A DNA stretch of 64,000 nucleotides from Apteryx mantelli (Eukaryota; Chordata; Aves; Apterygiformes; Apterygidae), in the NCBI RefSeq assembly GCF_036417845.1, contig NC_089994.1, positions 17,378,001 through 17,442,000 of the forward strand, in the 5' to 3' direction. Made by a program: the position numbers and the translations under genes. The notes beneath the pieces are model-generated. The model worked only from the letters and a program-made list of their open reading frames with translations. It had not been told where the DNA came from and made no database searches. Positions 59,101 to 64,000 of this stretch are shown here, one piece after another; within the stretch, counting starts at the first letter, position 1, and the number at the start of each line of letters is the position of its first letter.

Positions 59101-61105
59101 TATGGCCAGCGCATGTAAGAAATCTGCCATACCTATTCACATACAGTTTGTAGCTTTGTAAGCCAAAGTACAGAACAGCTATTATCGTGATTCTTTAAAG
59201 TTCAGTCTTGGCAGAAGATGCCTACCATTTAATATTTGCTCCATTACAATTAGTGCGATATTTTACAATTCTATGTCACGATAAAAACTGTTTACCCTCC
59301 TGCTAAACATGAAGACTTACAACAACTGATGTAAGTATGTGAACCATTCTCATGTTTGCATAGATGCCATCAAAAGAAATCTGAAAAATAAAAATGATTT
59401 TGTCAGGAAACATAGATACATTTTACTGTAACACCTAAAAAAGCCAGTGCTTCAAAAATAATGAAATTTTTTTTCAGTACATACTAGTTCCTAGAAATGC
59501 ACTAGTCCAAGACCTTACTCAGATAGCATACACTGAATTTAAGTCACACTAGAGCCACATTGAATTTAAGTCACACTAGGGCCCTTACCCCTTTCGCTGA
59601 TCACTTAAACTGAACACCCTCCCAAACAACAAACTTACGTGTCCCAAATGTCACTCAACAAAGAAATGCCCTTGCTGGTTAGGTGAAGTTCATATACAGA
59701 GACTCATAACTGAAAACACCCTGCTATCATCTCTGTCTTGTTTAAGAGCTATCAATGGGTAAGGTACTTCAACAGCTATAGAAATAAAAAGTGCTTTAAT
59801 GGCATGCTGAATTACATCATTTCAGGGACTAGCTAACAGACCTGATTACACTCGTTAACAGAAGCTACAGGCACCAAATCATGAAGTGACAAAGTGCTAC
59901 AAAACACCGTAAAATTAGTCAAAACTAAATTCACAGCAGTACTGGAATCTGAGATCCTGCACTAGGAAAGCTGACCACGTATTGCCCAGATTGCCAGATA
60001 ACAGTTAAGTTTGCTTAAGCATACATGAGGTGGTAAGGATGTTGTTTTGTTGCAACTTCTCACATCTCTCCCCATCAACTTCATGATTACGAACTAACAG
60101 ATGCTGAAACATGCAAGCACCCCATCATAATTTGAGCTTTTTAACTGGCAACTTCCCTTCTGAACTCTGTAAGCTTTTTAATCCACTTATGCCTGCAGGT
60201 TAACCACACATTCTGCGACATCAACCACTGTTCTGAAAAGACACGTTTAAAGATGCTCAGCACTCAGTATGGGGTATGTAAAGACTTCAGCACTAACACA
60301 ATATTCAGCACTTGCATCTGACCTCTCTTTTTCACCTTTCCCCCCTCAAAACTTTTTTAGTTTTAGAGAAGAGAGTTAATAAGCATCTATGCAAGTAAAC
60401 TACAGTCCTTTTAGACCTTCCTACTCCTGTCCCATTCCCCAAAATAAACCATCCTCAAAAACTAGAGCACAAACTCATTGGCAAAGGCTTGGTTAATGCA
60501 GTTCAGAGATACATTCTTTAAATCAAGAACCAAGGTTTTGATAAAATTTTGTTCTACAAGTTATCCCACATCTATACTTTAAAACCATACAGCCAGACTA
60601 CTGATAACACTGAGATAGTTATTTCATAGTAAAGCTAAACAAAATTGTTACTTTTGTTCAACTAAATGCTGTCTTCCTCTTTTGCCATCTGCTTAACGAA
60701 AAGACCAATGTTATAGTCTTCAGATAAGGCAATGCTTTTGAATTTGTTCCTATTTATTCCTAAGTTAAATTTTATCCACACATCTACAGCTATAACTACA
60801 AAACAGAAGAGATTGTTTCCATAGTTCAAATGTTTAAGTGTCCGTTCTCCATTCACTCCCCACAGAAGACTAAATTAAACGAATGCAAGATAATGCATCT
60901 TCAGAAAAGCATGTCTCTGAATATTCTAAGACACTCATCAAGGTATTCAAAGGAAAAACTTGACAGAATAATCCACTATCTGCTATTCTTACATTGATAC
61001 TCAGGTTCACTGTAGGCAAGTAGTTTCCTCATACCTCAAAGTGGTACAATGAGAAAATACATACTTACTGTAGGCTGAGGTGGTCCTTTGCCACTGCTGC
61101 GACCT
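14653..61105 (-). CDS. ATXN2: Ataxin-2, exons 2-25 (exon 1 outside window)
   Basis: ATXN2 is a cytoplasmic RNA-binding regulator of translation, mRNA stability and stress granules. It binds poly(A)-binding protein through PAM2, and polyglutamine expansion in exon 1 causes SCA2 in people. Twenty-four exons join in one frame of 1067 residues (window numbering) to TAA at 14655-14653. In order: exon 2 linker (1-12), LSm domain in exons 3-5 (about 13-100), LSm-associated domain in exons 5-8 (about 100-245), a long disordered Ser/Pro-rich region (246-660), PAM2 in exon 16 (662-682), and a Pro/Gln/His-rich tail ending VQAHHQQQL, identical to human. Intron phases match human ATXN2 throughout. The start codon and polyglutamine tract are beyond position 64000. 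The paralog ATXN2L is excluded by the near identity to ATXN2 in exons 8-10, 16-20 and 23-25, and by the SH2B3 neighbour. Confidence 0.98.
14682..15536 (-). other. ATXN2: ATXN2 intron 24
   Basis: 855 bases, GT-AG, with several T/A runs (14780-14845 and 15427-15440). No other feature seen. Confidence 0.85.
15537..15705 (-). CDS. ATXN2: ATXN2 exon 24
   Basis: 169 bases in phase 0, from AHVQSGMVPSHPTAHAPM to FPYMTHPS plus one base of Val. Almost identical to human; differences include Ile for Leu in QAAIAQSAL and Thr for Ala before HFPYM. Acceptor GTTGCAG, donor CAG/GTGAGG. Confidence 0.97.
15706..19091 (-). other. ATXN2: ATXN2 intron 23
   Basis: 3386 bases of AT-rich intron with GT-AG ends. 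No exon, repeat family or RNA gene recognised. Confidence 0.8.
19092..19319 (-). CDS. ATXN2: ATXN2 exon 23
   Basis: 228 bases, exactly 76 codons, phase 0 at both ends. It encodes HHQHQAAQALHLANPQQQS through AYTNPPHMAHVPQ. Human differs by a few residues (for example ASPQQQ and FPAAQQ). Because both ends are in phase 0, skipping would keep the frame. Confidence 0.97.
19320..20261 (-). other. ATXN2: ATXN2 intron 22
   Basis: 942 bases, GT-AG. Nothing else seen. Confidence 0.8.
20262..20407 (-). CDS. ATXN2: ATXN2 exon 22
   Basis: 146 bases encoding STGSLAQQYAHPNATLHPH through SHPAPSPVQ, rich in His, Pro and Gln. The first codon is split: its first two-base part makes Ile after exon 21, or Val if exon 20 is joined directly. 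Acceptor ATCCTAG, donor CAG/GTAACG. Confidence 0.97.
20408..25840 (-). other. ATXN2: ATXN2 intron 21
   Basis: 5433 bases downstream of the cassette exon. AT-rich, with a T run at 23324-23340. No coding or mobile element recognised. Confidence 0.8.
25841..25894 (-). CDS. ATXN2: ATXN2 exon 21 (in-frame cassette exon)
   Basis: 54 bases encoding 18 residues, CPKIPYSKETGPSFYFA plus split codons; human has ACPKLPYNKETSPSFYFA. Both boundaries interrupt a codon after its first base, so inclusion or skipping keeps the frame. The acceptor (AATTCAG) has a weak pyrimidine tract and the donor is GCCA/GTGAGT, which fits alternative use. It lies between two of the largest introns of the window. In mammals this exon is known to be alternatively spliced. 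Confidence 0.93.
25895..30259 (-). other. ATXN2: ATXN2 intron 20
   Basis: 4365 bases upstream of the cassette exon. It includes a T/G-rich stretch at about 25973-26010. Nothing else recognised. Confidence 0.8.
30260..30392 (-). CDS. ATXN2: ATXN2 exon 20
   Basis: 133 bases encoding HPHVYSPVIQGNARMMAPPT through GAHEQTHAMY plus one base. Identical to human as far as I can judge. Acceptor AATGCAG, donor TATG/GTAGGA. Confidence 0.97.
30393..31023 (-). other. ATXN2: ATXN2 intron 19
   Basis: 631 bases, AT-rich, with a TATA-rich stretch near 30650-30690. Nothing else seen. Confidence 0.8.
31024..31208 (-). CDS. ATXN2: ATXN2 exon 19
   Basis: 185 bases encoding PNMPQQRQDQHHQSTMMHPA through LVQHVPHYQSQ. 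It differs from human at only a couple of residues (QST for QSA, PPIVA for PPIAA). Acceptor TTTGTAG, donor CAG/GTAAGC. Confidence 0.97.
31209..33210 (-). other. ATXN2: ATXN2 intron 18
   Basis: 2002 bases, GT-AG. No element recognised. Confidence 0.8.
33211..33271 (-). CDS. ATXN2: ATXN2 exon 18
   Basis: 61 bases encoding PLYPIPMTPMPVNQAKTYRA plus one base, identical to human. Acceptor GTTTCAG, donor GCAG/GTAAAG. Too short to appear as a long open frame. Confidence 0.96.
33272..34664 (-). other. ATXN2: ATXN2 intron 17
   Basis: 1393 bases, AT-rich. Nothing else seen. Confidence 0.8.
34665..34817 (-). CDS. ATXN2: ATXN2 exon 17
   Basis: 153 bases, 51 codons, phase 0 at both ends. It encodes PKPSTTPTSPRPQAQPSPSM through NMMYPVPVSPGVQ, identical to human. 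It follows the PAM2 exon. Acceptor TTTGTAG, donor CAG/GTAAAG. Confidence 0.97.
34818..35893 (-). other. ATXN2: ATXN2 intron 16
   Basis: 1076 bases, GT-AG. Nothing else seen. Confidence 0.8.
35894..35957 (-). CDS. ATXN2: ATXN2 exon 16: PAM2 motif
   Basis: 64 bases encoding QVRKSTLNPNAKEFNPRSFA, then Q. This contains the whole PAM2 motif, with the Leu and Phe that bind the MLLE domain of poly(A)-binding protein. Human has SFSQ where this gene has SFAQ. The length is not a multiple of three, so skipping would shift the frame. Acceptor GTTTAG, donor CAA/GTAAGT. Confidence 0.97.
35958..36440 (-). other. ATXN2: ATXN2 intron 15
   Basis: 483 bases, GT-AG. Nothing else seen. Confidence 0.8.
36441..36748 (-). 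CDS. ATXN2: ATXN2 exon 15 (longest exon in the window)
   Basis: 308 bases, 102 codons plus two bases of Glu. A disordered, Ser/Lys/Glu-rich segment from LQSSSSSDAVDQLLNKTREG through GPEVTSQGVQT to EEKKDTSE. It is less conserved than the exons around it; human has LQPSSTSESMDQLLNK. The acceptor follows a TTTG-repeat pyrimidine tract and the donor is TCTGA/GTGAGT. Confidence 0.97.
36749..37480 (-). other. ATXN2: ATXN2 intron 14
   Basis: 732 bases. Its 3' end carries a TTTG-repeat tract (about 36757-36775) serving as the pyrimidine tract of exon 15. Nothing else seen. Confidence 0.8.
37481..37551 (-). CDS. ATXN2: ATXN2 exon 14
   Basis: 71 bases encoding VSPIVSEHRKQIDDLKKFKN, then DFR; human has ISPVVSEHRKQIDDLKKFKNDFR. 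A short charged helix. Acceptor TTGGCAG, donor AGG/GTAAGT. Confidence 0.96.
37552..38412 (-). other. ATXN2: ATXN2 intron 13
   Basis: 861 bases containing the 38-A run (38115-38152). The donor of exon 13 is the weak GTTTGT. No recognisable element flanks the run. Confidence 0.8.
38115..38152 (+). repeat. Poly-A run (38 A) in ATXN2 intron 13
   Basis: 38 consecutive A on the + strand, so poly-T on the ATXN2 strand, about 260 bases past the exon 13 donor. It could be the tail of an antisense retroposon, but I see no body or target-site duplication. The length is likely variable. Confidence 0.9.
38413..38520 (-). CDS. ATXN2: ATXN2 exon 13
   Basis: 108 bases encoding KDTRLQDQRQNSAAGNKENI through TSPSFPKPENK; human has KDSRLQDQRQNSPAGNKENI. 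Both boundaries interrupt a codon after its first base, so skipping would keep the frame. The donor, AAAG/GTTTGT, is the weakest GT donor of the gene. Confidence 0.96.
38521..39246 (-). other. ATXN2: ATXN2 intron 12
   Basis: 726 bases, GT-AG. Nothing else seen. Confidence 0.8.
39247..39435 (-). CDS. ATXN2: ATXN2 exon 12
   Basis: 189 bases encoding PRLSPKTHRPRSPRQSS through AASPTPASPASNRAVTPSSE. The stretch after SPRQ is three residues shorter than in human. Ser/Pro-rich and probably disordered. Acceptor TTTCTAG, donor GAAG/GTAAGT. Confidence 0.97.
39436..41023 (-). other. ATXN2: ATXN2 intron 11
   Basis: 1588 bases with A-rich runs (39860-39875 and 40441-40475). Nothing else seen. Confidence 0.8.
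41024..41206 (-). CDS. ATXN2: ATXN2 exon 11
   Basis: 183 bases encoding PPRMSPKAQRHPRGHRVSTG through GGTWSSVVSG. The second half has more changes from human than its neighbours (VSHNAPGEASTTAVARGSP here). Acceptor TTCTCAG, donor GGGG/GTAGGT. Confidence 0.96.
41207..43299 (-). other. ATXN2: ATXN2 intron 10
   Basis: 2093 bases, including an A-rich stretch with two GGCA interruptions (42672-42711). Nothing else recognised. Confidence 0.8.
43300..43509 (-). CDS. ATXN2: ATXN2 exon 10: Pro/Arg/Ser-rich segment
   Basis: 210 bases encoding VPWPSPCPSPSSRPPSRYQS through AATPTRPPSRPPSRPS to MPKRMSSE, identical to human as far as I can judge. Repeated RPPSRP motifs are typical SH3-binding sequences, and ataxin-2 is known to bind SH3 proteins such as endophilins. 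The exon is GC-rich in an AT-rich neighbourhood. A second open frame on the same strand (43255-43521) arises from that composition. Confidence 0.97.
43510..45049 (-). other. ATXN2: ATXN2 intron 9 (GC-AG intron)
   Basis: 1540 bases. It begins with GCAAGT instead of GT and ends with a normal ACAG-type acceptor (CTGTCAG). Otherwise unremarkable AT-rich intron. Confidence 0.85.
45050..45228 (-). CDS. ATXN2: ATXN2 exon 9
   Basis: 179 bases encoding ENKYIPPGQRNRDVMSWGSG through NSGADQRVVNG plus one base of Gly. Human has REVISWGSG and GSDQRVVNGG. The donor is GGAG/GCAAGT. The only nearby GT (45044-45043) would put exon 10 out of frame, so the GC site is the real one. Confidence 0.96.
45229..45722 (-). 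other. ATXN2: ATXN2 intron 8
   Basis: 494 bases, GT-AG. Nothing else seen. Confidence 0.8.
45723..45920 (-). CDS. ATXN2: ATXN2 exon 8: end of LSm-associated domain
   Basis: 198 bases encoding VPLERDNSEEFLKREARATQ through AVQRNASEREGHGVNT. It includes ERD, the reported ER-exit signal of ataxin-2, and a charged helical stretch. Acceptor CTTTTAG, donor CTAG/GTACTT. Confidence 0.97.
45921..48722 (-). other. ATXN2: ATXN2 intron 7
   Basis: 2802 bases, with an A/C-rich stretch of repeated AGAACAAAAC-like units at about 47277-47320. Nothing else recognised. Confidence 0.8.
48723..48814 (-). CDS. ATXN2: ATXN2 exon 7: LSm-associated domain
   Basis: 92 bases encoding SNGWDPNDMFRYNEENYGVV, then STYDSSLSSY, identical to human. 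YDS is the reported trans-Golgi signal of ataxin-2. Acceptor CTTCTAG, donor ATAC/GTAAGT. Confidence 0.97.
48815..50079 (-). other. ATXN2: ATXN2 intron 6
   Basis: 1265 bases. A run of 21 T (ATXN2 strand) starts 12 bases into the intron. Nothing else seen. Confidence 0.8.
50048..50068 (+). repeat. A21 run just past the ATXN2 exon 6 donor (U-rich on the transcript)
   Basis: 21 A on the + strand, so U21 in the ATXN2 pre-mRNA, from +12 to +32 after the exon 6 donor. U-rich sequence in this position is the known binding context for TIA1-type splicing factors. Confidence 0.85.
50080..50204 (-). CDS. ATXN2: ATXN2 exon 6: LSm-associated domain
   Basis: 125 bases encoding AFTDSAISAKVNGEHKEKDL through EELEALETDV. 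Human differs mainly at DAGELTANEE versus DGGETTATEE here. Acceptor GTTGTAG, donor GTT/GTAAGT followed by the U21 run. Confidence 0.97.
50205..58146 (-). other. ATXN2: ATXN2 intron 5
   Basis: 7942 bases, the longest complete intron of the window. AT-rich, with an A24 run (54357-54380) and a G8 run near 56212. I looked for a second, human-like copy of exon 5 and saw none. No mobile element recognised. Confidence 0.75.
54357..54380 (+). repeat. Poly-A run (24 A)
   Basis: 24 A in ATXN2 intron 5. No associated element recognised. Confidence 0.9.
58147..58297 (-). CDS. ATXN2: ATXN2 exon 5: second half of LSm domain
   Basis: 151 bases encoding CDLVLDAAHRKTAESSLGPK, then a segment from REDILESILFKSSDF to VMVHFKDMDTNYARR. 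This carries the Sm2-like strands. It is the LSm-region exon that differs most from human: HRKT for HEKS, KSSDFVMVH for KCSDFVVVQ and TNYARR for SSYAKR. Several of these residues agree with the paralog ATXN2L. Acceptor CTAATAG, donor AGAG/GTATAC. Confidence 0.96.
58298..58534 (-). other. ATXN2: ATXN2 intron 4 (short)
   Basis: 237 bases, the shortest ATXN2 intron here. GT-AG. Confidence 0.85.
58535..58606 (-). CDS. ATXN2: ATXN2 exon 4: LSm domain
   Basis: 72 bases, 24 codons, phase 0 at both ends. It encodes GSKCEVQVKNGGIYEGVFKT, then YSPK, identical to human and containing the Sm1 core. Acceptor ATTCTAG, donor AAG/GTAATT. Confidence 0.97.
58607..59320 (-). other. ATXN2: ATXN2 intron 3
   Basis: 714 bases, AT-rich, with a TA repeat at about 58621-58632. 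Nothing else seen. Confidence 0.8.
59321..59380 (-). CDS. ATXN2: ATXN2 exon 3: start of LSm domain
   Basis: 60 bases, 20 codons, phase 0 at both ends. It encodes ISFDGIYANMRMVHILTSVV, identical to human. Acceptor TTTTTCAG, donor GTT/GTAAGT. Confidence 0.97.
59381..61068 (-). other. ATXN2: ATXN2 intron 2
   Basis: 1688 bases. It contains a small direct repeat of period 27 (59534-59583). Nothing else recognised. Confidence 0.8.
59534..59583. repeat. 27-bp direct repeat, two copies
   Basis: TGAATTTAAGTCACACTAG occurs at 59534 and again at 59561, with similar following bases. A small local tandem duplication in intron 2. Confidence 0.85.
61069..61105 (-). CDS. ATXN2: ATXN2 exon 2
   Basis: 37 bases: one base completing a codon, then GRSSGKGPPQPT. 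Human has GRNSNKGLPQST in the same place, and the human exon is also 37 bases. Acceptor ATTTCAG, donor ACA/GTAAGT. Frame, length and flanking splice sites secure it despite its small size. Confidence 0.92.
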
Positions 61106-64000
61106 CTGAAATTAAATATATGCATCAGATGCAGTTAAAAAATAGAACTGCTGAAATTAACCAATTCTTTAACAAAAAGCGTTCAAAACCCCATCTTAAT
61201 TTAGTATTGATAGCAGAATCAAAGAAAAACAGCACTACTGTAGAGCAGAAATTGATGTAGTTACACCCCTCCCCCTTAGCATTTATCTTCCAAAATACTC
61301 GCCTACAAGCAAACAGTGTTCTTTAACAGGTAAAAGGGTTACCTACAGTAAATCAAAGGACAAAATCCTAAAGCCATGTCATTATGAAGAGCTAAAAAAT
61401 ATTACCTCTCAAGCAGAATCCTGTAACTAAAACAAATTCCCAAACTTTCTGGCATGCAGAAACAAAGCACTTAATTTGCACTTTCAGGCTCAATCTCTGG
61501 CACAGGATCACTTCTTAAATTTAAGACTAGAGGATTAGTACATTGCCATTGTCTTTTTGATTACATATTATTGTAATTGTCATTACACAACTAACTGACC
61601 CATGCTGCAAGCTACAGAGCCCTGATTCTGTACAGCCTACCTATAGCGCTTGAGTATCACTGCAATCAGAACTGAACAAGTTAACCTACTTAAGTCTGTC
61701 CACCCCTCAAAAACAGTAATCATTTTTAATGCAAATCAGTCAACATTTAGCATTTAGGCCACGCAAAGGCTTTTAACATGTATGCTCCTAACACATTGCA
61801 AACTGAGATGAAACAGTCTGCAGCCTCCAATGCAGGGATTTGAGTCCCAGCAGTGTCCCTGCAGCTAACAAGCCCGCAACAGTTACAGCTCCTCCAATTC
61901 ACAGGTGTACCTTATTTCAAAATTAGGACTACTAAGTGCAAGGAAGTAATTTTGATACTCAAATTCATACTAAGACATATGATATTAAAAATTACATGAA
62001 CTGTGAAAAAAGGGCACCAGAATTTTTTCACCATGATATAAGTACATTTACATAACGAGCTTTCCTAAAGAATGTGATACTTGAAAGAGAACTTAAATTA
62101 TACAAGTATGGTCAGATTTGATTCAGATTTGTATCACAAGAATGACCTTAAGAGTGCACACTGTAAGTAAGGCAAAATGAAGTCTTCCATTTTATAAAAA
62201 AATCAGTTTTTGGAAGAGACCTATCTCACAGATGCACATATTTATCTAAAGAGACCCAAAGAATCACATTTATGTTTCAAAATATCCTGACAACATTGGA
62301 ATCTAAATCCAACTGAAAGTCAGCTGCATTCAATTGCTTTTGAAAACACTATGCTGTGTTTAAAATACAACCTTCCTCCCAAAACAACATCCAATAGGCC
62401 TCAAGAGTCAGTCAAGAAATCAAAGGAACTTCCCCCAATGAACGTGAATATCCCTCAAATATAGCTTGCAGAAATAAGCTAGCAAATCCATCAGAGAACC
62501 ATGAAAGTCCTTAAAGAGGAAAAATGAAAAAACTCTGAACTACCACCTATCTAGTTCAAGAAAACAAGCTTCTGAAACAGGAACTTAGTCGTCTTATACA
62601 GCATCACACATAGTGATGATACTTGCTGATTGGTTAAAAAAAATGCAGATTTCAGATATCAAGTGGACATTTTCAGAATACTTGCAGAGTACTAATCTAA
62701 CTAAAAAAACATACAAAAAAACCCACATAGAAACACCTAACACAAATGGTCTTTATTTAATTCCCTATCAGCCTTAACATTCCATAAGGCAGTGCCGTAA
62801 CATTAAGCTTGCTCTGGTGACAAGCAATCTCACCATTTAAGTTTGCCATTTGACAAATGGCTACCTGTGATGTGGTGCTCAAGTGAGCCCTTCATGAACC
62901 TGCAACATTGTTTTCAGCATAACATTCAGATGAATCAACCTCTTCTTTCTTAAAGTCATTTAACCGGAGGTGAGATCCCCAAATAAAGAAGCTACAGTCC
63001 AGTTCTGATTTTTTGCTTTTATCATAACCAAAGGCTTCAACAAAATACTGTCTTTCAGGAAAACTCTCACAAAGTCACACCAGCTTCCCTCTGTTGGTCT
63101 CAGACATTTTAGTAAGATACTCCAGATACTGGTCAGCCACAAGTGAAAGAGGTTGTTGTCTTCTAAATGGAAAGCACTCCCATTTTTAGTGACAAGTATT
63201 CTTAGAACTTAAATAATTGGGTTGCTAGATTGGTCAGAAAGTTTGGAGTATTCCTTTTAAGCATTCAGTCTGTAGTGTTCTAGATTTTCCATCTCCTACC
63301 GCATTTCCAAAGTTACTGTTTCTACCCACACTTCTTTAAGAAACACTTTAAGCAAAGGTTCTGCACATCCACGCTGGCAAGAGATCACAAGTTATGAATC
63401 AGTCCAAGAGTTAAGATAATTACAGAAATTCTATATGCTACACTGATCTACCAGTTCTCTTTACAGACATGACCTCATGTTTCCTAGCTATAACTATTAA
63501 ACATGAACTCTAAAAGGAAGATGTTCACTAAGATTTTAACCAATTCTGCCAATACTGCAATACAATCAAAACCACATACTTTCTGCTAAAATCAAGGGCA
63601 TCAACTTGAGGTTTTTATTCCAACAGGTGAAGACTCAAGTTCAAAATATCTTTTGGCACATCTTGGATGATACATCATATTAAAGACAAACTAGGACCTT
63701 TACAGAAGTAGAAGGTAGACAGTCCTCACCAGAAAAAGTTTACCACAATTTAAAACAGGAGAGTAACACTTAAAAATTAAGGGGGGGGGGCAGGAGGGGG
63801 AGAGGGGCGAAATGAGAAGGGTCAGATAGCAATTTGCCACTACTGCCTACACTCATATCTTGATTACAGTAAGTATGTCAAATAAAAAAAGCACATTTTG
63901 TATTACAGAAGTGCGGTTAAAGGTAAAGCTGAAAGAAGGTACAGTAACTTGGCAAATCAAACTTGGAAACCCATTCCAGTGCTTCAGGGTAGGGAAGTCA
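61106..64000 (-). other. ATXN2: ATXN2 intron 1, 3' part (right end cut)
   Basis: 2895 bases of AT-rich DNA to the window edge, with a purine-rich stretch containing G10 at 63781-63812. No exon 1, polyglutamine repeat or promoter CpG island is visible, so these lie beyond the edge. Confidence 0.75.

Noticed and set aside
61106..64000. Search for the ATXN2 polyglutamine exon
   Set aside because: No CAG/CAA run, start codon context or CpG island is visible. Exon 1 must lie beyond the right edge.

Overview
The window is vertebrate nuclear DNA. It holds the 3' part of SH2B3 (LNK) on the + strand and nearly all of ATXN2 (ataxin-2) on the - strand, arranged tail to tail. The same neighbours in the same orientation are known from human 12q24. 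Two things suggest a sauropsid, most likely a bird: SH2B3 is extremely GC-rich with very short introns, as expected of avian microchromosome genes, and the ATXN2 exon structure matches the human one exon for exon while the protein differs at scattered residues. The species cannot be named from the sequence alone.

Layout. Positions 1-5825 are GC- and CpG-rich DNA that I read as SH2B3 intron. It holds G and A runs, a pentanucleotide repeat and a promoter-like CpG-dense block. Six SH2B3 coding exons (5826-8192) encode the end of the PH domain, a linker, the SH2 domain and the conserved C-terminal tail. The last intron is nearly half filled by a 21-copy minisatellite. From 8193 to about 14040 lie the SH2B3 3'UTR and intergenic DNA, with poly-T and poly-G runs, an AU-rich element, a (CTG)19 tract directly after an AATAAA, and a 111-bp tandem duplication. 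ATXN2 follows: its 3'UTR (about 14040-14652), then 24 coding exons up to 61105, matching human exons 25 down to 2. The remaining 2.9 kb is the 3' part of intron 1. Exon 1, which carries the start codon and the polyglutamine tract, lies beyond the right edge. The 5' coding exon(s) of SH2B3 lie beyond the left edge.

All 24 ATXN2 exons join in one open frame of 1067 residues to the stop, and the six SH2B3 exons join in one open frame of 320 residues. Every ATXN2 intron has GT-AG ends except the one after exon 9, which has a GC-AG donor. The 54-bp exon 21, an alternative cassette in mammals, is intact. Composition shifts sharply between the two genes, from GC-rich below about 8.3 kb to AT-rich above about 12 kb.

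SH2B3 is a negative adaptor in cytokine and tyrosine-kinase signalling. ATXN2 is an RNA-binding LSm/PAM2 protein that works with poly(A)-binding protein. They are neighbours without a known shared pathway. I found no mobile-element coding sequence, RNA gene, CRISPR array or new biological system. The unusual items are splice-site, repeat and compositional features of an otherwise conserved locus.
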